Positions 27,582 through 40,665 of a stretch of DNA of 64,000 nucleotides are shown here, one piece after another; the stretch's first letter is position 1, and each line of letters opens with the position of its first letter. The notes beneath the pieces are model-generated. The model was not told the origin of the DNA and ran no database searches. It saw only the letters and a program-made list of their open reading frames with translations. Location: the NCBI GenBank assembly GCA_049323455.1, contig JBMONF010000008.1, positions 94,462 to 158,461 of the forward strand. Reading direction: 5' to 3'. The stretch comes from Hypericibacter sp049323455. GTDB taxonomy: Bacteria; Pseudomonadota; Alphaproteobacteria; Dongiales; Dongiaceae. A program made the position numbers and the translations under genes.

Positions 27582-28355
27582 TCAGCTCCGATAGTCCGGC
27601 TCTTCCTTGTCGAGGATCGCCTTGACCTCGTTGAGATGGTCCTCGGCGAGATGGGGATACTCGACCCATTGCTGCGCCGTGAGCTTGGCGATGTTGTCGG
27701 TGGCGATCCGGAGCTTCTTGCCGGTGGCATAGGCCGTGATCAGCGTCTCGGCCGCGCGCTCGAAATAATACATCTCGTCGAACGCCCAGCCGATGGAGGG
27801 GCCGGCGACCAGCACGCCGTGATTGGCCATGAGCAGCACCGGCTTGTCGCCGATCACCGAGGCCAGCCGGTCGCCCTCCTCGTCCGACAGCGCCATGCCG
27901 CAATAGCCGTTGTCGATCGCCAGCCGCCCGTAGAAGCGCATGGTGTTCTGATCGATCGGATACATCTGGTTGTCCTCGAGCGCCGCCAGCGCGGTCGAAT
28001 ATTTCGGATGCAGATGCAGCAGGCAGCGCGCATGAGGCAGGCGCGCATGCAGACGGCCATGGATGTACCAGGCCGTGGGATCGGGCGCGTCGGGGCGCTC
28101 CAGCGTCTTGGGATCGTGTGCATCGAGCAGCAGCAGCTCGGAGGCGCGCACTTGCGAGAAATGCCGGCCGCGCGGGTTCATCAGGAATTTCGAACCATCC
28201 GCCGACACGGCGTAGCTGAAATGATTGGCCACACCCTCGTGCATGTTGAGGCGTGCGAACCAGCGGAACACCGCCGCCAGGTCGATCCGCGCCTGGCGGA
28301 CCTCCTGCTCGTCGAGCCCGGCATCCCGCGAACGCAAAGACGTGACCACCGCCAT
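27582..28355 (-). CDS. class II aldolase/adducin family protein
   Basis: The 257-residue zinc-type aldolase fold shows the metal-binding histidines in LLHLHPKYST and ANHGVLVAG, as in fuculose-phosphate aldolase and ribulose-phosphate epimerase. The opening DLAAVFRWFARLNMHEGVANHFSYAVS is typical of the adducin-like branch, whose members include decarboxylases and aldolases of unknown substrate. The ATG at 28355 is preceded by GGGAG; upstream in-frame codons lack this. It lies 61 bp after the GMC oxidoreductase on the same strand. Confidence 0.88.
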   Translation of the reverse strand: MAVVTSLRSRDAGLDEQEVRQARIDLAAVFRWFARLNMHEGVANHFSYAVSADGSKFLMNPRGRHFSQVRASELLLLDAHDPKTLERPDAPDPTAWYIHGRLHARLPHARCLLHLHPKYSTALAALEDNQMYPIDQNTMRFYGRLAIDNGYCGMALSDEEGDRLASVIGDKPVLLMANHGVLVAGPSIGWAFDEMYYFERAAETLITAYATGKKLRIATDNIAKLTAQQWVEYPHLAEDHLNEVKAILDKEEPDYRS

Positions 28356-28416
28356 TCTCGTTCTCCCTCGCTCTTCTTGCTGAGCCGGCGATAAGGCCGG
28401 CCCGTTCGCCCTGTCC

Positions 28417-30096
28417 TCAGCGCTGCGCGCTCTCCCACCGCGGATGCACCCAGACCGGCAGATCGAGCCGGGGCAACAGCGGCTTCCCACGGATCATGTC
28501 GCTCGCCTTCTCGGCGATCATGATGGTGGGGGCGTTGGTGTTGCCGCTCACGATCGACGGCATCACCGACGCATCCACCACCCGCAAGCCGTCGAGCCCG
28601 TGCAGCCGGAGGTCCTCGCCGACCACGGCGAGCCGATCCGTGCTCGGCCCCATTTTGCAGGTCCCGACCGGATGATAGCAGGTCTCGATTGCGCGGCGTA
28701 CCCAGGCATCGATGGCCTCGTCCGACTGCACCTCGGGCCCTGGAAAGAGCTCGGCCCCGCGATAGGGGTCCATGGCCTTCTGCGCCAGCACCTCGCGCAT
28801 GAGCTTCACGCCCTGGCGCAGATCCGCCCGGTCCTGGGGGTTCTGCAGGTAGTTGAACCGGATCAGCGGCGGCTCCTTGGGACTGGCCGAGCGGGCGCGG
28901 ACATGGCCCAGGCTCTGCGGGCGCAGCAGGTCCAGGTGCAGCTGGAAGGCGTGCTCCGGCACCGGCTCGACCGTGCCCGGCGTCACCGCCAGCGGCATGA
29001 AGGTGAGCTGCAGGTCCGGATGCTCGATGCCGGCCCGCGAGCGGATGAAGGCGCCGGCCTCGAAATGGTTGGTGGCGGCGGGCCCGCTGTTGAAGAGCAG
29101 CCATTGCAGCCCGGCCAGATATTTGCGCGGACCCCGGGTGACCGGATAGAGCGTGACCGGCTGCTTGCAGCGATGCTGGATCACGATGTCGGCGTGATCC
29201 ATCAGGTTCTCGCCCACACCCGGCAGATCGTGCTTCACCGCGATCCCGAGCGCATGCAACAGATCGGCCGGGCCGATGCCGGAAAGCTGAAGAAGCTGCG
29301 GCGTGTTGATGGCGCCGCCCGAGAGGATCACCTCGCGCTCGGCGCGGGCGCCCTGCCGGCGGCCCTCGACGATATAGTCGACGCCGACCGCGCGCCTGCC
29401 TTCGAGCCGGACCGCAAGCGCCAGCGCACCTGTGACGACCGCGAGGTTGGGTCGCGTTTTCGCCTGGGCCAGATAGCCCTTGGCCGCACTCCAGCGCCGG
29501 CCGCCATGGGTGGTGCGGTCCATCGGCCCGAAGCCTTCCTGCTGGCGGCCGTTGCAGTCGGGCGTATAGGGATAGCCCGCCTGCAAGCCGGCCTCGATGA
29601 AGGCGGCCGTCAGCGGCGACAACGCCTTGGCCGGCGAGGAGACCCGCAACGGCCCCTCGCCGCCGTGATAGTCGTCGGCCCCGCGCTGATGCGCCTCGGC
29701 CCGCTTGAAGTAGGGCAGCAACTCGGCATAGGACCAGCCGCGACAGCCCGCCTGCGCCCAGCGGTCGTAGTCGCGGGCGTGCCCGCGCACATACATCATG
29801 CCGTTGATCGAGGAGGAGCCGCCCAGCACGCGGCCGCGCGGATGGGAGAGCCGCCGGTTGTCGAGATGGGGCTCGGGCTCGGAGACATAGGCCCAGTTGA
29901 AGCGGTCGGAGGAGAGCAGCCGGCCCATGCCCGAGGGCATGTGGATCGGCCAGCCGCGGTCACTGGGACCCGCCTCCAGCAGCAGCACGCGCAGATCCGG
30001 GTCCTCCGTCAGCCGCGCCGCCAGCACGCAGCCGGCCGAGCCCGCCCCGACGATGACATAGTCGAAGCCTTTCGCGGCCCCGTTCGTTTTCGACAT
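28417..30096 (-). CDS. GMC family FAD oxidoreductase (choline dehydrogenase-like)
   Basis: The 559-residue flavoprotein oxidises an alcohol to aldehyde or acid with FAD. It has the dinucleotide site YVIVGAGSAGCVLAARL near the start, the GMC signature RGRVLGGSSSINGMMYVRG, a second signature GAINTPQLLQLSGIG and the C-terminal catalytic region CYHPVGTCKMG with NTNAPTIMIAEKASDMI. Its best general label is choline dehydrogenase-like, but GMC members of this type oxidise many alcohols. It stands between the Rieske oxygenase and the aldolase gene, and co-regulation is likely. Confidence 0.92.
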   Translation of the reverse strand: MSKTNGAAKGFDYVIVGAGSAGCVLAARLTEDPDLRVLLLEAGPSDRGWPIHMPSGMGRLLSSDRFNWAYVSEPEPHLDNRRLSHPRGRVLGGSSSINGMMYVRGHARDYDRWAQAGCRGWSYAELLPYFKRAEAHQRGADDYHGGEGPLRVSSPAKALSPLTAAFIEAGLQAGYPYTPDCNGRQQEGFGPMDRTTHGGRRWSAAKGYLAQAKTRPNLAVVTGALALAVRLEGRRAVGVDYIVEGRRQGARAEREVILSGGAINTPQLLQLSGIGPADLLHALGIAVKHDLPGVGENLMDHADIVIQHRCKQPVTLYPVTRGPRKYLAGLQWLLFNSGPAATNHFEAGAFIRSRAGIEHPDLQLTFMPLAVTPGTVEPVPEHAFQLHLDLLRPQSLGHVRARSASPKEPPLIRFNYLQNPQDRADLRQGVKLMREVLAQKAMDPYRGAELFPGPEVQSDEAIDAWVRRAIETCYHPVGTCKMGPSTDRLAVVGEDLRLHGLDGLRVVDASVMPSIVSGNTNAPTIMIAEKASDMIRGKPLLPRLDLPVWVHPRWESAQR

Positions 30097-30167
30097 TCGC
30101 GTCTCCGCCCGTTTCGCGACCTTCTAACTCGCGCTTATCATCAAAGCACCGATGCCCCCTCCCCCTT

Positions 30168-30197
30168 CCCTCTCCCCCAACAAGTTGGGGGAGAGGG
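30168..30197. repeat. REP-like palindrome between Rieske and GMC genes
   Basis: CCCTCTCCCCCAAC, a two-base loop and the exact complement form a 14-bp stem. A second palindrome with core CCCCGCTTGCGGGG follows at about 30214-30240. The 225-bp gap has no gene. The first stem is the same type as the one at 8667-8695. Confidence 0.7.
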
Positions 30198-30321
30198 TCA
30201 AATTTTTCTCCCTCGCCCCGCTTGCGGGGAGAGGGCCGGGGTGAGGGGTCGTCCCCGCAGAGCCGAGCCTTACCCGAAGCTGGGTGAGGGGGAAATCGCG
30301 TCGGAACATGACAAAGCTTCC

Positions 30322-31461
30322 TCAGCCCCGGATCGCCTGGTAGCAGAGCTTGTGGAAGTGATGCACGAGATGCTCGCTCTCGTGGCTGCGCTCAGGATCG
30401 ATCAGATAACGGCCCTGGTCGTAGCCGAAAGACTTGAGCCCCTTCTGCGTGGTGATGTCGAGCTGAATATCCTCGGGCCCCAGCTCCTCGTTCATCCATC
30501 GGATGCAGGCCTTGGTGACTTTTGCCAGCTCGCGATGGGCCGGCGCGTAATAGCCGAAGCGCAACAGCGACTTCTCCGGCTCCAGCGGGATCATGATGAA
30601 GGTGCCGAGGATGTCGGAGAAGGGGAAGCAGTAGAAGGTCGTGTTCGGCCAGATGCCGATATTGAAGAACCAGTCGGTCTGCCAGGTGGCGCCCTTGAGC
30701 GGCTCGCCATAGGCGGTGCTGGCGCCGGGCTTGGGCGGGCCGATATAGGTCCACCATTTGTCGCGGGGCGTAAGGCGGTACTGCTCGACATCGATCAAGC
30801 TGGCGAGGTGCTTGTGGACCGGACCCGAGAGGCCGAAATGGTAGCCCTCGATCGAGTTGTCCATGATGACCTTCCAATTGGCCGGCACGATCACGTCGAC
30901 CTCTTCGACCAGCTTCATGCGATCGAGATCCGGCAGATAGCGGCGCATCTCGGCTTCGGCACCGGGCGCGATCGAGGCCAGCGGCTCGGCTTGCGCATCG
31001 AGGTTGACGAAGACGAACCGGCCCAGCGTCTCGAGCCGGACCGGCTTCAGGCCGAACTCTTGCTTGTCGAAGTCCTTGAGCTTCTCGGTGCGCGGCGCGG
31101 AGCGCAGGGCTCCGTCGAGCCCGTAGCACCAGGAGTGATAGCCACAGCGGATCACGGCCGGGCTTTGGCCGCGCCGTTCCTCGATCAGGCGGTTGCCGCG
31201 ATGCTGGCAGACATTGTGAAAGGCGCGAAGCTCGCCATCCCGCCCGCGCATGACGATCACGCTCTGGTCGAAAATGTCGAGGGTGGCGAAGGCGCCGGGC
31301 TCGGCGAACTCGTTCTCGTGGGCCACCGCATGCCAGGCCGGATAGAAGATCTTGTCGCGCTCCTGGTGGAAGATCGCCTCGTCGTAAAAGTAACGAGACG
31401 GCAGCGTATAGGCCGTCTCCGGATCGTCGAATCGCCACTCGGTCGTCTTCTGCACGAGCAT
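30322..31461 (-). CDS. Rieske-type aromatic ring-hydroxylating/quaternary-amine oxygenase, alpha subunit
   Basis: This oxygenase (379 residues) inserts oxygen using a Rieske cluster and a mononuclear iron. The Rieske ligands are C85 and H87 in CQHRGNRL and C106 and H109 in CGYHSWCYG. The iron site is around NSIEGYHFGLSGPVHKHL. The ATG at 31461 follows GGGAGGGCGGACC; the upstream in-frame ATG at 31488 lacks this. Overall organisation resembles the choline/glycine betaine/carnitine/stachydrine demethylase group more than benzoate dioxygenases. The GMC partner and the divergent GlxA-type regulator support a methylated-amine substrate, but this is inference. A reductase subunit gene is not nearby. 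Confidence 0.88.
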   Translation of the reverse strand: MLVQKTTEWRFDDPETAYTLPSRYFYDEAIFHQERDKIFYPAWHAVAHENEFAEPGAFATLDIFDQSVIVMRGRDGELRAFHNVCQHRGNRLIEERRGQSPAVIRCGYHSWCYGLDGALRSAPRTEKLKDFDKQEFGLKPVRLETLGRFVFVNLDAQAEPLASIAPGAEAEMRRYLPDLDRMKLVEEVDVIVPANWKVIMDNSIEGYHFGLSGPVHKHLASLIDVEQYRLTPRDKWWTYIGPPKPGASTAYGEPLKGATWQTDWFFNIGIWPNTTFYCFPFSDILGTFIMIPLEPEKSLLRFGYYAPAHRELAKVTKACIRWMNEELGPEDIQLDITTQKGLKSFGYDQGRYLIDPERSHESEHLVHHFHKLCYQAIRG

Positions 31462-31601
31462 GGTCCGCCCTCCCTTCGGCCTCCGCACGCGGGACCGCTT
31501 GACGCCACGTTAGGAGGGTGCGATAGGGTGACTTGATGAAACGCGCCACTCTCTTGTCGCCTTTAGTCAGGCCCGATATCGGTTGAGGAGCCCGCCCGGC
31601 C

Positions 31602-32615
31602 ATGCGACCGCAGAGCGCCGGCCCGTCCCCGCCCCGCCCCGAGGCGGAGCGCATCGGCTTTCTGCTGCTGCCGGCCTTCCCCCATGTCTGCCTTGCGGCT
31701 GCGATCGAGCCGCTGTTCGTCGCCAACTGGCTTTCGGGCGCACCGCTCTATCGCTGGGAGACGCTGTCGGCCGACGGCGCGCCGGTCAAAGCGAGCAACG
31801 GCATGCGCGTGCCCGTCGATGCCGGCCTGTCGGAGGACGTGCGCTACGACGCGCTGTTCGTGCTGGCGAGCTTCGACGTGAAACGGCATACGCGCGACCG
31901 TCGCTTGCGGGCCTGGCTGCGCCGGGTGGCACGTCACGGTGCCACGCTCGGCGCCATCGAGACGGGCGCGGAGGTGCTGGCGGCAGCGGGACTGCTCGAC
32001 GGCTACGAGGTCGCCATCCACTGGGACAATCTGCAGGGCTTTCAGGAACGCCATGCCGATGCCGAGGCGGTTGCGCAACTCTACACGGTCGGGCGCGGCC
32101 GGCTCACCTGTGCAGGCGGCGGCGCCGTCTTCGACATGATGCTCGCCTGGATCCGGGCGCGCCATGGCGAGGCGCTGGCCGGCGAGATCGCCAGCCATCT
32201 GCTGCTCGAGCGGGTGCGGGCACCCGAGGAGCCGCAGCCGGTGCCAGGTGCCGGCGCGCGCGAGACCGCCGACCCGACGCTGCGGCAGGCACTCGCACTG
32301 ATGGAGGAGACGATCGAGGAGCCCCTTTCCTGCGCTCGGATCGCGGGCACGGTCGGGTTGTCGCTGCGCCAATTGCAGCGCCTGTTCGAGCGCAAGCTCG
32401 CCACCACGCCCTCGCGCCACTACAGGCTGATGCGGCTCTCCAAGGCGCATGCGCTGCTGCAGCAGACCGACCTCGGCGTGACCGAGATCGCGATGAGCGC
32501 CGGCTTCGGCTCGCTTGAGCATTTCTCGCGCGTCTATCGCGCGCGCTTCGGCGTGGCCCCCAGCCGCGACCGCCAGCAGAGCGTCAGCGCACCGGCGCTG
32601 CGACGGAGGGGGTGA
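31602..32615 (+). CDS. GlxA family (AraC-type with DJ-1/PfpI domain) transcriptional regulator
   Basis: The 337-residue regulator has an N-terminal DJ-1/PfpI-like sensor domain (about 15-200, RIGFLLLPAFPHVCLAAAIEPL to FDMMLAWIRARHG) and a C-terminal AraC double helix-turn-helix (about 235-330, LSCARIAGTVGLSLRQLQRLFE and VTEIAMSAGFGSLEHFSRVYRARFG). GlxA-type proteins such as GbdR and CdhR activate betaine and carnitine catabolism. It is divergent from the Rieske gene across 140 bp and most likely controls that operon. The sensor's nucleophilic-elbow Cys of DJ-1 is replaced (GAIETGAEVL), as usual for regulators. Confidence 0.9.
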   Translation: MRPQSAGPSPPRPEAERIGFLLLPAFPHVCLAAAIEPLFVANWLSGAPLYRWETLSADGAPVKASNGMRVPVDAGLSEDVRYDALFVLASFDVKRHTRDRRLRAWLRRVARHGATLGAIETGAEVLAAAGLLDGYEVAIHWDNLQGFQERHADAEAVAQLYTVGRGRLTCAGGGAVFDMMLAWIRARHGEALAGEIASHLLLERVRAPEEPQPVPGAGARETADPTLRQALALMEETIEEPLSCARIAGTVGLSLRQLQRLFERKLATTPSRHYRLMRLSKAHALLQQTDLGVTEIAMSAGFGSLEHFSRVYRARFGVAPSRDRQQSVSAPALRRRG

Positions 32616-32651
32616 GCGGGTCTCGGCCAGTTGGGATCGAAAATCATCGTC

Positions 32652-32671
32652 GTTCCCGCGCAAGCGGGAAC
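32652..32671. repeat. GTTCCCGC hairpin repeat between convergent genes
   Basis: GTTCCCGC-GCAA-GCGGGAAC is an exact 8-bp stem in the 169-bp gap between the GlxA regulator and glpK, which converge. GC-rich palindromes with GCCGGCTTCGCCGGC follow at about 32715. It is a dispersed alphaproteobacterial-type element or a bidirectional stop. Confidence 0.55.
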
Positions 32672-32784
32672 CCAGGAGCAAGCGACGTGCGGTGGCCCTG
32701 GGCCCCCAAGCCGGCTTCGCCGGCGAATCTCAAGGTAGCGGGCGAAGCCCGCGGGCGCGGGGGCGACGAAAAAGGTGTTCCCCC

Positions 32785-34281
32785 TCACCGCCGCGTCAGC
32801 GTGCGACGGATGGCTTCGGCCCAGCCTTGGAGCTTGCGGTGGCGCACGCCCTCGTCCATCGCGGGGACGAAGCGACGCTCGCGGTCCCAGCGCTCGGCGA
32901 AACCGTCGAGCCCCGGATAGATCTCCGCCTTCATGCCGGCGAGATAGGCGGCACCCAGCGCCGTGGTTTCCAGCACACGCGGCCGATCGACCGGCGCGGC
33001 CAGGATATCGGCCAGGCGCTGCATGGCCCAGTCGGACGCCACCATGCCGCCATCGACGCGCAGCACCGTGTCAGCACGCCCGGCCTCCGGCCAGTCGGCG
33101 CGCATCGCCTCGAGCAGATCGTGGGTCTGGAAACAGACCGCCTCGAGCGCGGCGCGGGCAATCTCCGCAGGCCCCGTGGAGCGCGTCAAGCCGAAGAGGG
33201 CGCCGCGCGCCTCGGCATCCCAATAGGGTGCGCCCAGCCCCACGAAGGCCGGCACGAGATAGACCTCCTGATGCGGATCGGCCGTTTCGGCGAGCACGCC
33301 CGATTCGGCAGCATGCGCGATGACCTTGAGACCGTCGCGCAACCATTGCACCGCGGCACCCGCCACGAAAATGGCGCCTTCGAGCGCGTAAGTCCGACGG
33401 CCGCCGAGCTGATAGGCGACGGTCGTCAGCAAGCGGTTCTTCGAGGCGACGGCGCGGGGCCCCGTGTTGAGCAGGGCAAAGCAGCCGGTGCCGTAGGTCG
33501 ATTTCATCATGCCGGGCCCGAAGCAGGCCTGGCCCACGACCGCGGCCTGCTGATCGCCCGCGATGCCGAGGATGCGGATCGGACGGTCGAAGAAATCCGA
33601 AAGCGTCGCGCCATAGTCGGCGGCGCAGTCCTTGACCTCTGGGAGCATCGCCTCCGGCACGCGAAGCAAGGACAGGAGCTCCTCGTCCCAGCGCCCCTGG
33701 TGAATGTCGTAGAGCAAGGTGCGCGAGGCGTTGGTGGCGTCGGTCGCATGCACCCGGCCGCCGGTGAGGCGCCAGAGCAGCCAGCTGTCGACCGTCCCGA
33801 AGGCGAGCCGGCCCGCTTCAGCCAGAGCGCGCGCTCCCTCCACTTGATCGAGGATCCAGGAGACCTTCGTGCCCGAGAAATAGGAATCGAGGATGAGGCC
33901 CGTCTTGGCCGTCACTGCCGGCTCGTGACCGGCCTCCTTCAACTGTTGGCAGATCGGCGCGGTGCGGCGGTCCTGCCAGACGATGGCGCGATGGATGGCG
34001 CGCCCGCTGGCACGGTCCCACACCACCGCGGTCTCGCGCTGGTTGGTGATGCCGATGCCGGCGATGTCGCCGGCACGCAAGCTCGCCTGCGCCATCGCCG
34101 CGCGGCAGGTCCTGAGCGTGCTTTGCCACAGGTCCTCGGCCTCGTGCTCGACCCAGCCCGAGCGCGGAAAATGCTGCGGGAACTCCTCCTGCGCCATCGC
34201 CGCGATGCGCAGGTCCTCGTCGAAAAGAATGGCCCGGCTCGAGGTCGTGCCCTGATCGATGGCGAGAATGTAGCTGCCCAT
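32785..34281 (-). CDS. glpK: glycerol kinase
   Basis: Glycerol kinase phosphorylates glycerol to glycerol-3-phosphate and traps it in the cytoplasm. The 498-residue FGGY kinase has ILAIDQGTTSSRAILFDE, GITNQRETAVVWDR, AIVWQDRRTAP, the YGTGCFALLNTG segment and the C-terminal signature VDGGMVASDWAMQRLADIL. The ATG at 34281 is chosen because the protein begins MGSYILAIDQG as in the family. It is the last gene of the glp operon, 181 bp after the binding-protein gene. No defect is seen. Confidence 0.96.
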   Translation of the reverse strand: MGSYILAIDQGTTSSRAILFDEDLRIAAMAQEEFPQHFPRSGWVEHEAEDLWQSTLRTCRAAMAQASLRAGDIAGIGITNQRETAVVWDRASGRAIHRAIVWQDRRTAPICQQLKEAGHEPAVTAKTGLILDSYFSGTKVSWILDQVEGARALAEAGRLAFGTVDSWLLWRLTGGRVHATDATNASRTLLYDIHQGRWDEELLSLLRVPEAMLPEVKDCAADYGATLSDFFDRPIRILGIAGDQQAAVVGQACFGPGMMKSTYGTGCFALLNTGPRAVASKNRLLTTVAYQLGGRRTYALEGAIFVAGAAVQWLRDGLKVIAHAAESGVLAETADPHQEVYLVPAFVGLGAPYWDAEARGALFGLTRSTGPAEIARAALEAVCFQTHDLLEAMRADWPEAGRADTVLRVDGGMVASDWAMQRLADILAAPVDRPRVLETTALGAAYLAGMKAEIYPGLDGFAERWDRERRFVPAMDEGVRHRKLQGWAEAIRRTLTRR

Positions 34282-34462
34282 GCGGCGTCCTCTCGTATCG
34301 GCGCCTGCGGCCCTCCGGCGGCCCAATTGCGAAGCCTGCCCCGGGACGAGGGTCGCGGGCAATATCGCGAGCGCCCGAAAATCCCCGGCCGGGGCCGGCC
34401 CCAGCGCCGACCGTTCCTGACGGAATATGGCCGGGGGTGGCGCCCCCGGCCATGCCAATCCG

Positions 34463-36262
<1,800 letters not shown>

Positions 36263-36510
36263 GATGTTTCCCTCCCCTCATGGACATCGCTGCTGCACCG
36301 TCGCAGCGGCGCACTTCCTCCGGAACTCCAGTCGCCCCCGTGTCGCTCCCTCCTGATCGACTACATCGGCTTCGCCGTCTGCGGCGGCGCCGCTCGAGGG
36401 CCGTCACCCGATCGCGCATCGTCGTTCTCCTCCCAGATCAGGTTTTCTCGCTACGCACGTTCGCTCGTCGACGGCGCGCCCGGGATTCGGCGCGCCGCCG
36501 GCGATTTCGG

Positions 36511-36806
36511 CTAGGCCCAGCGGAACACGCACAGCGCGTAGAGCAGGGACAGGCCGAGAGCCCACCACAGGTTCGGGCCGACCAACCCGAGCCAGGCGAG
36601 ATGAATGAAGGCGCTGCCGAGCAGCGAAATGAACAGCCGGTCGCCGCGCGTCGTCTCGATCTGCAGGACGCCGACCCGGGGCGCGCCGCCCGGGCGCCGG
36701 ATCTCCCACACGGTCATGCCGCAGAGCAGCAGGAAGACGACGAGGAAGAACGCGGCCGTCTGCCAGGTCCACGCCATCCAGGTCAGAAACATGGGGCCAT
36801 CCGCCA

Positions 36807-36807
<1 letters not shown>
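36511..36807 (-). CDS. glpU: small integral membrane protein of the glycerol transporter (DUF2160)
   Basis: This 98-residue protein has three hydrophobic segments (TWQTAAFFLVVFLLLCGMTVW, HLAWLGLVGPNLWWALGLSL) and belongs to DUF2160, found between permease and binding-protein genes of glycerol importers. Its role is unproven, possibly an accessory membrane subunit. Its ATG at 36807 overlaps the glpQ stop; a GTG directly before it (36810) is an alternative. The GGGAGGG ribosome site precedes both. Its symbol follows the glpSTPQUV order of rhizobia. Confidence 0.82.
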
Positions 36808-37603
<796 letters not shown>

Positions 37604-37607
<4 letters not shown>

Positions 37608-38473
37608 GACTGTGCCTCGTTGCGCATCATCACGGTGTAGAAGACCCAGCTGAGGAGCAGCACGATCAGGAAGTAGATGATGGACATCGCCGCCGCGGGC
37701 CCGAGATCGAACTGGCCGAGCGCGATCTTCACCAGATCGATCGACAGCAGCGTGGTCGCGTTGCCGGGGCCCCCGCCCGTCAGCACCGACGGCTCGGTAT
37801 AGATCATGAAGGAATCCATGAAGCGCAGCAGGATGGCGATGGTCAGCACGCGCTTCATCTTGGGCAGCTGGATGAAGCGGAACACCGCCCAGCGCGACGC
37901 GCCGTCGATCCTCGCCGCCTGGTAATAGGCGTCCGGGATCGAGTTCAGCCCGGCATAGGCGAGCAGCACGACCAGCGAGGTCCAGTGCCAGACGTCCATC
38001 AGGACGAGCGTGAACCAGGCGTCGAACGGCTGGCGCGTGTAGTTGTATTCGAAGCCCATGTCGTTGAGCGCGCGGCCCAGCAGCCCGATATCGGGCAGCG
38101 CGAAGATGTTCCAGATGGCGCCGACCACGTTCCAGGGAATGAGCAGCGGCAGCGCCATGAGGACGAGACAGACGGAAACCCAGATGCCCTTGCGCGGCAT
38201 GGTCAGCGCGATCGCCACGCCCAGCGGGATCTGGATCGCGAGGATGGTCCCGGTGAAGGCCAGCTGACGCAGCAATGCGGCGTGGAACCGGTCCGAGTGC
38301 AGCACGTCCTCGAACCAGCCCACGCCGTGGAAGAAGAACATGTTGTCGCCGAACGTCTCCTGCACGGAGTAGTTCACCACGGTCATCAGCGGGACGATCG
38401 CGTTGAAGGCCACCAGCACGAGCACCGGCAGCACCATGAACCACGCCTTCTGATTGACGGGCTTGCTGTCCAT
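37604..38473 (-). CDS. glpP: glycerol ABC transporter permease GlpP
   Basis: This is the second permease subunit (289 residues), with six membrane helices and the coupling motif DAYYQAARIDGASRWAVFRF preceding a helix. It begins MDSKPVNQKAWFMVLPVLVL. The ATG at 38473 shares one base with the glpT stop (TGATG), giving tight coupling. Further upstream in-frame codons are shadows inside glpT. Confidence 0.93.
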
Positions 38474-39558
38474 CAGCGGGCTTCCCCGGCCAGCAGGTGG
38501 CCGTCGGCGTAGATGTGCGTGCGGTGCGGCGCGAAGAGGACGCGGGCCTCGGTGCCGTCGATACGGGCGTCCTCCGGCACCATGACGTTGAGGGCATGGC
38601 CGTCGAGGGCGACCCGGGCGATCTTGTAGCGCCCGACATTGTCGATGCGCTGCACCTGCACCGGCAGCCCTGTGCCGTTCGTGGTCAGCGAGACGAATTC
38701 GGGCCGCACGCCCAGCTCGATGCGGCTTCCCTCGGGCGGCGAGGGATAGGCGGCGGCCAGCCGGATCTCGTGGCCCGCGATCCGGGCGCGGTCGCCGCGA
38801 ACCTCGCAAGGGAGCAGGTTCATCCCGGGCGAGCCGATGAAGTAGCCGACGAAGGTGTGGGCCGGCCGCTCGAACAGCTCCTCGGGCGTGCCGATCTGCA
38901 CCACCTCGCCCTCGTACATGACGACCACCTTGTCGGCGAAGGTCATGGCCTCGGTCTGGTCGTGCGTGACATAGACCATGGTGAAGCTCAGCCGCTTGTG
39001 CATGTGCTTGAGCTGCGAGCGCAGCAGCCACTTGAGCTGCGGGTCGATGACCGTCAGGGGCTCGTCGAACAGGATGGCCTTGACGTCGGCGCGCACCAGC
39101 CCGCGCCCCAGCGAGATTTTCTGCTTGGTGTCGGCGGTGAGGCCGCGCGCCTTGCGGCGGAGGATGGGACCAAGATCGAGCATCTCGGCCACCTCGCGCA
39201 CGCGGGCATCGACCTCGGGCTGCGGCACGCCGCGATTGCGCAGGGGAAAGGCGAGATTCTCGAACACCGTCATGGTGTCGTAGATGACGGGGAACTGGAA
39301 CACCTGCGCGATGTTCCGCCGCTCGGTCGGCAGATGGGTCACGTCCTGCCCGTCGAACAGAACCTGGCCCTGGCTCGGCGTGATCAGCCCCGAGATGATG
39401 CTGAGGAGCGTAGTCTTGCCGCAGCCCGACGGTCCCAGCAGCGCGTAGGCCCCGCCATCCTCCCAGACATGGTTCAGCGTCTTCAGCGCATAGTCCTGGG
39501 GTCCGTGCGGATGGGCGTGGTAGGAATGCGCCAGGTTCCGGAGTTCGATGCGCGCCAT
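38473..39558 (-). CDS. glpT: glycerol ABC transporter ATP-binding protein GlpT
   Basis: This MalK-type ATPase (361 residues) has Walker A GPSGCGKTT (42-50), Q-loop FQFP, Walker B AILFDEPLTVIDP, the switch His in VYVTHDQTEA (H199) and a C-terminal regulatory OB domain. The ABC signature is not LSGGQ: the sequence at 140-144 is LTADT (GLTADTKQKISLGRG). The partner GlpS keeps LSGGQ but lacks the switch His, so only one composite ATP site looks canonical. The ATG at 39558 follows AGGGAGGGGGAG. It is 12 bp after glpS. Confidence 0.93.
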   Translation of the reverse strand: MARIELRNLAHSYHAHPHGPQDYALKTLNHVWEDGGAYALLGPSGCGKTTLLSIISGLITPSQGQVLFDGQDVTHLPTERRNIAQVFQFPVIYDTMTVFENLAFPLRNRGVPQPEVDARVREVAEMLDLGPILRRKARGLTADTKQKISLGRGLVRADVKAILFDEPLTVIDPQLKWLLRSQLKHMHKRLSFTMVYVTHDQTEAMTFADKVVVMYEGEVVQIGTPEELFERPAHTFVGYFIGSPGMNLLPCEVRGDRARIAGHEIRLAAAYPSPPEGSRIELGVRPEFVSLTTNGTGLPVQVQRIDNVGRYKIARVALDGHALNVMVPEDARIDGTEARVLFAPHRTHIYADGHLLAGEAR

Positions 39559-39569
39559 CTCCCCCTCCC

Positions 39570-40652
<1,083 letters not shown>

Positions 40653-40665
40653 CGGGTTCCGCTCC

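Noticed and set aside
28444..31536. A 1030-codon plus-strand open frame opposite the GMC and Rieske genes
   Set aside because: Antisense shadow; the composition is Arg/His/Leu-rich and shows no domain, and the minus-strand genes have intact active-site motifs.
34282..34458. N-terminal extension of glpK
   Set aside because: The family starts at MGSYILAIDQG; the extension is Arg/Pro-rich noise.
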